From Gammaproteobacteria bacterium (GTDB lineage: Bacteria; Pseudomonadota; Gammaproteobacteria; SMWH01), in NCBI GenBank assembly GCA_004357005.1, contig SMWH01000009.1, positions 1-7,060 on the forward strand: a DNA stretch of 7,060 nucleotides. The letters are read 5' to 3'. The notes beneath the pieces are model-generated. The model saw only the letters and a program-made list of their open reading frames with translations, was not told where the DNA came from and searched no databases. Positions 1 to 4,814 of this stretch are shown piece by piece. The position numbers were made by a program, and so were the translations under genes. Every line of letters starts with the position of its first letter. Within the stretch, counting starts at the first letter, position 1.

Positions 1-266
1 ACACCGAAAAGGAGTTCCTGGACCAGTGGTCACCGGTGAATCACGTTGAAAAGATCCAGGCGCCGATCTTCATGGCCTATGGCAAGCAAGACCCGCGTGT
101 CGTGCTGAAGCACGCCGAGAATCTTGAGAAGGAAATGAAGAAGTACAACAAGCCCTACCAGCTGATGGTCAAGAAAGATGAAGGCCACGGTTACCGGAAG
201 TTGGAGAATCAGCTCGACTTCTACGGCACCATGGAGACTTTCCTGGCGGCGAATATCGGTAGTTAA
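1..266 (+). CDS. S9 family (prolyl oligopeptidase-type) serine peptidase, C-terminal end only (5' part outside window)
   Basis: This is the 3' end of an alpha/beta-hydrolase peptidase gene. The reading frame starts at position 3 and ends with TAA at 264-266, giving 87 visible residues. It carries two of the three catalytic residues of the S9 family: Asp in GKQDPRV (codon 90-92) and His in DEGHGY (codon 186-188). The serine in its GxSxGG motif would lie upstream of the window. The protein differs from the C-terminus of the complete convergent peptidase (492-2426) at three residues: Met/Leu, Thr/Ile and Ser/Asn. These are conservative or near the end, so it looks like a functional paralogue and not decayed debris, although only the tail is visible. 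A terminator follows at 291-323. The GTG at 36 is an internal valine codon, not a start. The product is probably a secreted or periplasmic oligopeptidase like its partner, but the signal peptide cannot be seen. Confidence 0.85.
   Translation, partial: TEKEFLDQWSPVNHVEKIQAPIFMAYGKQDPRVVLKHAENLEKEMKKYNKPYQLMVKKDEGHGYRKLENQLDFYGTMETFLAANIGS
1..266 (+). repeat. Left arm of a 266-bp near-identical inverted duplication (peptidase 3' ends)
   Basis: This segment matches the reverse complement of 492-757 base for base without gaps (paired positions add to 758). By eye there are 9 mismatches, about 96.6% identity. Positions 1-124 are identical, and all mismatches fall in the half nearer the stop codon. 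Several mismatches are third-position changes, as expected for two real genes under selection. The left edge of the repeat is the edge of the window, so similarity probably continues outside. Confidence 0.9.
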
Positions 267-290
267 ATCAGCAGCGGGATCCCGCAAATG
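267..290 (+). other. 3' UTR of the left peptidase gene, with a 12-bp palindrome
   Basis: This short stretch between the stop codon and the terminator contains the perfect palindrome GCGGGATCCCGC (274-285). The corresponding stretch of the partner gene (470-491, read on the minus strand) has only patchy similarity (a shared CAGCGG near the start and TGAAAACG at the end) and lacks the palindrome. The two 3' UTRs have therefore diverged much more than the coding tails and terminators on either side. Confidence 0.5.
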
Positions 291-323
291 AAAACGCCCC
301 GTCGGTCGACGGGGCGTTTTTTT
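291..323 (+). terminator. Rho-independent terminator of the left peptidase gene
   Basis: A 13-bp stem, AAAACGCCCCGTC (291-303) with GACGGGGCGTTTT (308-320), closes on the four-base loop GGTC. The T run 317-323 follows. It begins 24 bases after the TAA of the upstream gene and is in the right orientation. The stem is identical to that of the facing terminator at 437-469, but the loops differ. Confidence 0.9.
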
Positions 324-452
324 GTCCAGGGGTCAGGGAGAAAACGGGACAGGTTCGTTTTTTCCAAGATACGTTCGTTTTCGGCAGCACCGGAAGAAAA
401 AACGAACCTGTCCCGTTTTCTCCCTGACCCCTGGACAAAAAAACGCCCCGTC
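308..452. repeat. Perfect 56-bp inverted repeat with 33-base loop; REP-like (REPIN/BIME-like) inverted pair between facing terminators
   Basis: Positions 308-363 are the exact reverse complement of 397-452 (paired positions add to 760), with 364-396 as loop. The outer 16 bases of each arm belong to the two terminators. The inner 40 bases (324-363 and 397-436) are a separate sequence unit containing GGGGTCAGGGAG and AAAACGGGACAGGTTCG. Short GC-rich units with a GGGACAG core next to CGTTTT, in inverted pairs and outside genes, resemble REP-like repeats mobilised by RAYT (Y1_Tnp) transposases in proteobacteria. That assignment is from memory and was not searched. The loop contains a further CGTTCGTTTT resembling the arm end. 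No transposase gene is present in the window. Confidence 0.75.
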
Positions 453-469
453 CTGAGACGGGGCGTTTT
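437..469 (-). terminator. Rho-independent terminator of the right peptidase gene
   Basis: Read on the minus strand, a 13-bp stem (469-457 with 452-440) closes on the loop TCAG. It is followed by seven Ts (complement of A437-443). It lies 22 bases after the TAA of the 492-2426 gene. The stem arms are identical to those of the facing terminator at 291-323. Each gene therefore has its own correctly oriented terminator, and the two T runs point at the REP-like core between them. Confidence 0.9.
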
Positions 470-491
470 CAGGTCATACCATTCCGCTGGC

Positions 492-757
492 TTAGTTACC
501 GATATTCGCCGCCAGGAAAATCTCCATGGTGCCGTAGAAGTCGAGTTGATTCTCCAACTTCCGGTAACCATGGCCTTCATCCTTCTTGACCATGAGCTGG
601 TAGGGCTTGTTGTACTTCTTCAGTTCCTTCTCGAGATTCTCGGCGTGCTTCAGCACGACACGCGGGTCTTGCTTGCCATAGGCCATGAAGATCGGCGCCT
701 GGATCTTTTCAACGTGATTCACCGGTGACCACTGGTCCAGGAACTCCTTTTCGGTGT
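492..757 (-). repeat. Right arm of the 266-bp inverted duplication
   Basis: This is the 3' end of the complete S9 peptidase gene and pairs with 1-266 in inverted orientation with 9 mismatches. The 124 bases farthest from the palindrome centre (634-757) are identical to the other copy, while the stop-proximal 142 bases carry all the differences. That pattern suggests recent gene conversion covering the distal part. Confidence 0.9.
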
Positions 758-2426
758 CCGGATCACCCACCGTGACCTTGAACGCCTCACGGACCGCTTC
801 CCAGGTCTTGGGCATGGTGTCGAACAGCAGAGCGATGTCGGTCACGCCCACGTAGTTGATGCCGCACTTGTACAGATCCGGCGTAAAGGTCAGGCCTGCC
901 ATGGTGGCGTAACCGCCATAGCTGCCACCGTAGATACAGACACGCTCCGGGTCGGCGATACCCTGCTCGACCGCCCAGGCCAGTCCGTCAGTGATGTCGT
1001 TCTGCATGGTCTGGCCCCACTGTTTCCAGCTGGCCTCCAGGAAGGACTTGCCGTAACCCGTGGAACCGCGGAAGTTCATTTGCAGCACCGCATACCCCCG
1101 GTTGGCGAAGAACTGGATGGCACGGTTGAAGTTATAGCCATCCCGCGCCCACGGACCCCCGTGGGGATGCACGATCAACGGCAGGTTCTTGCCATCGCTG
1201 CCCGGGGGCAGGGTCAGGTAACCGTTGATGGTGAGACCGTCACGGGACTGGTAACTGATGGGCCGCATCTCGGCCATCTGGGCCGGGTTGATCCAGTCCG
1301 CCAGCTCGGCCATTTCCTTCATGCTGCTGGTCTCCAGGTCCATCAGGTAATAGGTCCCCGGCGTGCGGGAGTTCCAGGAACGGATGATGGCCTTGGTCTC
1401 GTTGCGGTCCATGCTGGTGAAGTCGTTGATCATGTCCGGCAGCGCCGCATCCAGCGATGCCTGGATGCCGGCAAACTTCTCGTCCAGCCACTGCACCTGG
1501 GGCTTGTCCGTGTTGTAGGTGATACCGATGAGTTTTTCGCTGTGATCGGACTGGATCACCTCGCAGCAATCCACCCCGTCAACCTCATAGATCAACTCAC
1601 CCAGGGTCTTGGTCGCCAGATCGAAAGTGTACAGACCGGCCATGTCCCGGTGCTCCCCGTCCGGCGTGAGGTTCGACGTCACATACAGGGTCTTCTCGTC
1701 ATAGGACAAGGCGACCGGGATGAAGGCGAAGTCACCGAGACTGAACTCGATGACGGTTTCCCACTCCGCCTCTTCATCGGCGCGCATCAATACGCGCGTG
1801 ATCAAAGCCTCGGTTTCCACGGCGCCGCGCAGGCGGCCCTTGTGGTCCGTGAACCAACTGGTGATCATCCCGTTGTTGCGCTCGATGGCGATCTTGCGGC
1901 CCGAGTAGATGTTCATCCGGTACACGTCCGGATAGGCCGACAGGCGATCATTGTTGGTGACGATGACATGCTTGTCGTCGTCCTTGAGCACATCGAGAAC
2001 GAAGGTCTGTTTGACCACAAAGCTGCCACCGCTGATCTGCGTGTCCGCAGCCGGCGCCAGCACCATGGCCCTCTTGCCATCGTGGTCGACGGCCCACAGA
2101 CCGAAGGACTCGTTGCCGTCCTTGTCCATCTGGAACAACAGGCGTTCGTTGTTGCCCCACATGAAGAAGTTGATATCCCGGTTGGTCATGTTGGTGATCC
2201 GGCGGGCGGCCATTTTTTTGTCAGCCTCCAGATCGATCACGAACAGGTTGTACCGGTCCTTATAGGGCGCCAGAGCGGCCAGTTTCTTGCCGTCGGGCGA
2301 CAGCGTCATCTGGGCAAATTCAAACTTCTTGAAAAAGGTCTCGATGGGCAGCTTTTCGGTCGCGCTGGCCAGCATGCCAAAGCACAAGGCCACGGCGCCG
2401 AGAACCAGAATGCTAATGCGTCTCAT
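492..2426 (-). CDS. Secreted S9 family peptidase (dipeptidyl/acylaminoacyl peptidase-like)
   Basis: The product is 644 residues starting at ATG 2426-2424. This start is preferred over the in-frame TTG 21 bases upstream because GGGGAGGA (GGAGG at 2435-2439) lies 8 bases before it and the protein then begins with a clean signal peptide: MRR, a hydrophobic stretch, and ASA before T23. A lipoprotein is unlikely, as the only early Cys follows VAL, a poor lipobox. Residues ~25-385 look like the family's beta-propeller, which limits substrates to peptides. From ~390 comes the alpha/beta-hydrolase domain with HPHGGP (420-425), NFRGSTGYG (451-459), nucleophile Ser502 in YGGSYGG, Asp587 in GKQDPRV and His619 in DEGHGY. 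The triad is complete, so it should be active, hydrolysing oligopeptides in the periplasm or outside. Exact specificity cannot be told. It faces a paralogue (1-266) tail to tail and has its own terminator. Confidence 0.9.
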   Translation of the reverse strand: MRRISILVLGAVALCFGMLASATEKLPIETFFKKFEFAQMTLSPDGKKLAALAPYKDRYNLFVIDLEADKKMAARRITNMTNRDINFFMWGNNERLLFQMDKDGNESFGLWAVDHDGKRAMVLAPAADTQISGGSFVVKQTFVLDVLKDDDKHVIVTNNDRLSAYPDVYRMNIYSGRKIAIERNNGMITSWFTDHKGRLRGAVETEALITRVLMRADEEAEWETVIEFSLGDFAFIPVALSYDEKTLYVTSNLTPDGEHRDMAGLYTFDLATKTLGELIYEVDGVDCCEVIQSDHSEKLIGITYNTDKPQVQWLDEKFAGIQASLDAALPDMINDFTSMDRNETKAIIRSWNSRTPGTYYLMDLETSSMKEMAELADWINPAQMAEMRPISYQSRDGLTINGYLTLPPGSDGKNLPLIVHPHGGPWARDGYNFNRAIQFFANRGYAVLQMNFRGSTGYGKSFLEASWKQWGQTMQNDITDGLAWAVEQGIADPERVCIYGGSYGGYATMAGLTFTPDLYKCGINYVGVTDIALLFDTMPKTWEAVREAFKVTVGDPDTEKEFLDQWSPVNHVEKIQAPIFMAYGKQDPRVVLKHAENLEKELKKYNKPYQLMVKKDEGHGYRKLENQLDFYGTMEIFLAANIGN

Positions 2427-2434
2427 CAAATAGT

Positions 2435-2439
2435 CCTCC
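2435..2439 (-). promoter_or_regulatory. Ribosome binding site deciding the S9 peptidase start
   Basis: On the minus strand GGAGG, within GGGGAGGA, ends 8 bases before ATG 2426. The alternative TTG at 2447-2445 lies upstream of this motif and has no such site, so the ATG is the better start. Confidence 0.7.
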
Positions 2440-2498
2440 CCTGACAATTTCCGTCAATTCCTGAAGAGTCAACGGGTTACAGTATCCAGCGACCGGCT

Positions 2499-2526
2499 AT
2501 TGTACGCTCCGGGCAACCGGACTCAA
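2499..2526 (-). promoter_or_regulatory. Putative sigma70-type promoter for the S9 peptidase gene
   Basis: Read on the minus strand: -35 TTGAGT (2526-2521, 4 of 6 consensus), 16-base spacer, -10 TACAAT (2504-2499, 5 of 6). Transcription would start near 2490 and leave a leader of about 65 bases. A short inverted repeat GTGAC-CAAA-GTCAC (2527-2540) abuts the -35 box and could be a regulator site, but five-base arms are weak evidence. Confidence 0.4.
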
Positions 2527-2634
2527 GTGACCAAAGTCACCGGTCGCCGTGGGGTCCAGGGAACCGCGGATGCTAAACTCCTGATGCTTGACGGGGGATC
2601 ACGGTCGCAGAGTCAGTCCAGGGGGAGGTTCCAC

Positions 2635-3366
2635 ATGAGTTATCGGCAAGTCGATGTCAGTTCCGGCTGGGACTGGTACGTCCAGGGCTGGAGCCTGTTC
2701 ATGAAGAATCCGGGAATGTGGCTGGTGACGGCGCTGGTCATGATGATCGTGCTGGCGGTACTGAGCTGGTTCCCGGTCATTGGCCCGCCCGCCGCAGCCC
2801 TGATCAACCCGGCCCTGTTGGGCGGCATGATGTACGGGGCCCAGCAGTTGGCCCGGGGCGCCAGCTTCGAGTTTCCTCACCTGTTTCAGGCTTTCCGGGA
2901 TTCGGACAGGACCGGGCCCATGATCCTGCTGGGACTGCTGCCCATGGCGATGCTCCTGATCATGGTGGTGTTTTTCGGGGCCGCCATCTTCTCGATGCTC
3001 ATGGGCGCGCTGCTGGCATCCAAGACCGCCGGGATCAGCGGCGCATTCAGCGTTGCCAGCGTCCTGTTCGGGCTGTTGCTCCTGATACCCATCGGCATCC
3101 TGCTCTACGCGGCCTTGTTCTTCGCCATCCCCCGGGTGATGCTCGACGGCGTCAACTGGATCGAGGCCATCAAAAGCAGTCTCAGCGCCTGCCTGGCCAA
3201 TGTGGTTCCCATGATCCTGTTCCTGGTGATCCTGATGGTGGCGAGTGTGCTGGCCGCGGTGTTGACCTCCGGTCTGGGGATGTTTCTGATCGCGCCGGTC
3301 CTGATCGCGGCCATGTATTGCGCCTATACCGAGGTCTACAGCGGCGGCAAACAGTCGGCGGACTGA
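2635..3366 (+). CDS. BPSS1780-family polytopic membrane protein
   Basis: The product is 243 residues from ATG 2635, chosen because GGAGG (2624-2628) lies six bases before it and because MSYRQVDVSSGWDWYVQGW matches the usual N-terminus of this family (short lead, then G-W-x-W and W-x-x-F before the first helix). A longer reading from 2500 adds 45 polar residues without a ribosome site. About five to six hydrophobic segments are visible (roughly 28-46, 52-70, 94-128 as one or two, 137-166, 186-211, 212-232). They are separated by a conserved-looking cytoplasmic stretch around FEFPHLFQAFRDSDR (78-92) and a second around IPRVMLDGVNWIEAIKSS (165-182). No catalytic motif is seen. The family's role is unknown, so no function is offered beyond inner-membrane protein. 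It is divergent from the peptidase and ends one base from the tatC stop. Confidence 0.75.
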   Translation: MSYRQVDVSSGWDWYVQGWSLFMKNPGMWLVTALVMMIVLAVLSWFPVIGPPAAALINPALLGGMMYGAQQLARGASFEFPHLFQAFRDSDRTGPMILLGLLPMAMLLIMVVFFGAAIFSMLMGALLASKTAGISGAFSVASVLFGLLLLIPIGILLYAALFFAIPRVMLDGVNWIEAIKSSLSACLANVVPMILFLVILMVASVLAAVLTSGLGMFLIAPVLIAAMYCAYTEVYSGGKQSAD

Positions 3367-3367
3367 G

Positions 3368-4138
3368 TTACTGAGCTTCCTGGTCCGATGCCGGTTCGGC
3401 GCGCGCCGGCACTATTAACCGCGACATCTGGATTCCGACCTCGAACAGCACCCAGATGGGGATCGCCAGCAGAGTCTGGGAAATCACATCCGGTGGCGTC
3501 AACAGCATACCGGCAACAAACGCCACCACGACCACATAGGCGCGCTTTTTCGCCAGCTGTTCCGGCGTGGTCAGCCCCGCCGCCACGGCCAGGATGGTCG
3601 CGATGGGTACCTCGAAAGCCAGCCCGAAAGCGAAAAACAGCGTCAGCATGAAATCCAGGTATTTGTTGATGTCCGGCATCACCGCCACACCCGCCGGCGC
3701 GACGCCGAAGAAAAACGAGAAAGCGAGGGGAAACACCACGAAATAGGCGAAAGCCACGCCTGCGTAGAACAGGATGACGCTGGACACCAGCAAGGGCCAG
3801 CCAAAGCGGCGTTCCTTGCGATACAGGCCGGGGGCAATGAAGGCCCACATCTGATAGAACAACACCGGCATGGACAGGAACATCGCCGCCCAGGCGGTCA
3901 GCTTGAACGGCGTAAGAAACGGCGACGCCACGTCGATGGCGATCATGGTCTGGCCTTCCGGCAGGCGGTCCAGCACCGGCCGCGCCAGCAGCTCGTAGAT
4001 ATCGTTGGCGAAGGGCAACAGGGCCGCGAGAACCAGAAGGACAGCCACCAGCGATTTCAACAGGCGGCCTCGCAACTCCACGAGGTGAGACAGGAAAGGT
4101 TGCTCTACGTCCTGACTATCTGACGGGCGGGTGTTCAA
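3368..4138 (-). CDS. tatC: Sec-independent protein translocase subunit TatC
   Basis: The product is 256 residues, the usual size. TatC is the six-helix inner-membrane core of the twin-arginine translocase. With TatB it binds the RR signal peptide of folded substrates. Family hallmarks visible: FLSHLVELRGRL at the cytoplasmic N-terminus (15-26), FIAPGLYRKERR in the first cytoplasmic loop (100-111, with Glu109 at the position of the signal-binding Glu103 of E. coli), and FGLAFEVPIA (171-180, with Glu176 matching the conserved membrane Glu170). Hydrophobic segments lie near 27-44, 76-99, 113-138, 157-182, 197-212 and 217-234. The start is a TTG at 4138, 11 bases after the tatB stop, with no Shine-Dalgarno sequence. 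No other ATG, GTG or TTG precedes the conserved N-terminus, so translation is probably coupled to tatB. Confidence 0.95.
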   Translation of the reverse strand: MNTRPSDSQDVEQPFLSHLVELRGRLLKSLVAVLLVLAALLPFANDIYELLARPVLDRLPEGQTMIAIDVASPFLTPFKLTAWAAMFLSMPVLFYQMWAFIAPGLYRKERRFGWPLLVSSVILFYAGVAFAYFVVFPLAFSFFFGVAPAGVAVMPDINKYLDFMLTLFFAFGLAFEVPIATILAVAAGLTTPEQLAKKRAYVVVVAFVAGMLLTPPDVISQTLLAIPIWVLFEVGIQMSRLIVPARAEPASDQEAQ

Positions 4139-4149
4139 GACAGCTGGGT

Positions 4150-4422
4150 TCAGCGGTTTTTCTTGCCGCCGACCGATTCATTCAGTTCTTCCTTGAATTT
4201 CTTCAGGTCGTCCACGACGCCTGCTTCGCGGCGCAATTCGTCGCTCAACTCGTCCGCCGCGAACTCGCGCTCCACATCGGCCTTGAACGCGGCCAGGGTA
4301 CGGCGGGCCTTGCTGGCCCAGCGCCCACCGGTTCGGGCCACGGCGGGCAGGCGGTCAGGCCCCAGCACCAGCAGGGCGACCACGAAGATCAGCGCCAGTT
4401 CCCAGAAACCGATGTCGAACAT
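4150..4422 (-). CDS. tatB: Sec-independent protein translocase subunit TatB
   Basis: The product is 90 residues from ATG 4422. TatB partners TatC in the signal-peptide receptor. It has the typical TatB start MFDIGFWEL with Glu8 in the membrane helix (about 5-20), then GPDRLP (21-26) at the hinge, which separates it from TatA (FGTK). An amphipathic helix follows (about 28-55), then a charged, probably helical tail. It is clearly shorter than E. coli TatB (171 residues) because the variable C-terminal tail is reduced. The functional N-terminal part is complete, and short TatBs are common. It lies 18 bases after tatA and has no strong ribosome site (GGAGG absent), suggesting translation within the tatABC transcript. 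Confidence 0.95.
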   Translation of the reverse strand: MFDIGFWELALIFVVALLVLGPDRLPAVARTGGRWASKARRTLAAFKADVEREFAADELSDELRREAGVVDDLKKFKEELNESVGGKKNR

Positions 4423-4440
4423 GAGGAAGCGGGCCTGATA

Positions 4441-4662
4441 TCAGACCTTTTCCTCGTCCTTTTTGACCGATTGTTCCAGAATCGGCGAAGCTTCCTCCGC
4501 TTCCTCATCGTTCTCTTCCGCTTCGTTCATCCCTTTGCGAAACCCGCGAATGGCGCCGCCCAGATCGGAACCGATGTTTCGCAAACGCTTGGTACCGAAC
4601 AACAGCAAAACGATGAGCAGAACGATCAGCAACTGCCACACGCTTATTCCACCCAGACCCAT
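4441..4662 (-). CDS. tatA: Sec-independent protein translocase subunit TatA
   Basis: The product is 73 residues from ATG 4662, with AAGGAG (4676-4671) eight bases upstream. TatA assembles around the TatBC receptor to let folded proteins cross the inner membrane. Visible features: short periplasmic N-terminus, GISVWQLL with polar Gln10 in the helix (6-22), the FGTKRL hinge (22-27), an amphipathic helix (28-45, IGSDLGGAIRGFRKGM) and a strongly acidic, Glu-rich tail. Length and layout match gammaproteobacterial TatA closely. It is the first gene of the tatABC cluster. A clean promoter was not found in the 152 bases upstream. Confidence 0.96.
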   Translation of the reverse strand: MGLGGISVWQLLIVLLIVLLLFGTKRLRNIGSDLGGAIRGFRKGMNEAEENDEEAEEASPILEQSVKKDEEKV

Positions 4663-4670
4663 GGTGCCTG

Positions 4671-4676
4671 CTCCTT
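4671..4676 (-). promoter_or_regulatory. Ribosome binding site of tatA
   Basis: On the minus strand AAGGAG ends eight bases before the tatA ATG. It is the only strong Shine-Dalgarno sequence in the tatABC cluster, consistent with tatA being made in excess over tatB and tatC. Confidence 0.7.
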
Positions 4677-4757
4677 ACCGGTGCCGCGCGGCGCGGCGAT
4701 TGTCGGCTGCAATAAGAGTTAAACGCTTCATCCGCTGAGATGATAACGCGGAATGAC

Positions 4758-4791
4758 GGCCATAAACGGCAATTTCCGGCGTTTACCGGCC
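4758..4791. repeat. Imperfect inverted repeat between the IPTL-CTERM gene and tatA
   Basis: GGCCATAAACG (4758-4768) can pair with CGTTTACCGGCC (4780-4791), apart from one bulged base and one G-T pair, around an 11-base loop. It lies 24 bases downstream of the stop of the 4815-5726 gene on the minus strand. There is no T run after it, so it is not a standard intrinsic terminator. It could stabilise the 3' end of that transcript or be part of the tatA control region. The rest of 4663-4814 shows only GC-rich short palindromes such as CCCCGGGG. Confidence 0.35.
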
Positions 4792-4814
4792 AGGGGCCAC
4801 CCCGGGGCGCGGTG

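Larger units (their letters stand above)
2427..2634. other. Divergent intergenic region between the S9 peptidase and the membrane protein
   Basis: These 208 bases separate two divergent genes. They hold the putative peptidase promoter (2499-2526) and both ribosome binding sites. For the rightward gene I see only a weak extended -10-like TGCTAAACT (2571-2579) without a recognisable -35. The frame of the rightward gene stays open upstream to 2500, but there is no conserved protein or ribosome site to support a longer product. No RNA gene or riboswitch is recognisable. Confidence 0.45.

Noticed and set aside
308..452. CRISPR array or insertion sequence
   Set aside because: There is one inverted pair only, with no regular direct repeats or spacers, no transposase frame and no target-site duplication that I can identify.
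263..728. Open frames crossing the palindrome (263-580 minus, 288-728 plus) with matching peptide blocks
   Set aside because: Their similarity to each other comes from the DNA palindrome. They run through terminators, the REP-like core and the antisense of the peptidase tails.
1..757. Assembly or library chimera producing a false inverted repeat
   Set aside because: Considered because fold-back artefacts look like this. The arms differ at 9 sites, mostly codon-compatible, and the 3' UTRs and terminator loops differ, which a fold-back copy would not show. Long reads would settle it.
492..2426. Lipoprotein signal for the S9 peptidase
   Set aside because: The only early cysteine follows VAL, which is not an acceptable lipobox, while ASA before T23 is a good signal peptidase I site.
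1080..2444. A 454-codon open frame on the + strand opposite the S9 peptidase gene
   Set aside because: It is an antisense shadow of a well-supported gene in GC-rich DNA. It has no ribosome site or family resemblance and is rich in residues typical of reversed GC-rich frames.
2718..3374. A 218-codon + strand frame overlapping the membrane protein gene
   Set aside because: This is an out-of-frame shadow. The BPSS1780-type frame has the ribosome site, the family-like N-terminus and the expected hydrophobic pattern.
3387..3411. GC-rich inverted repeat TGCCGG/CCGGCA near the end of tatC as a terminator
   Set aside because: It lies within the tatC coding region, has a short stem and has no T run on either strand.
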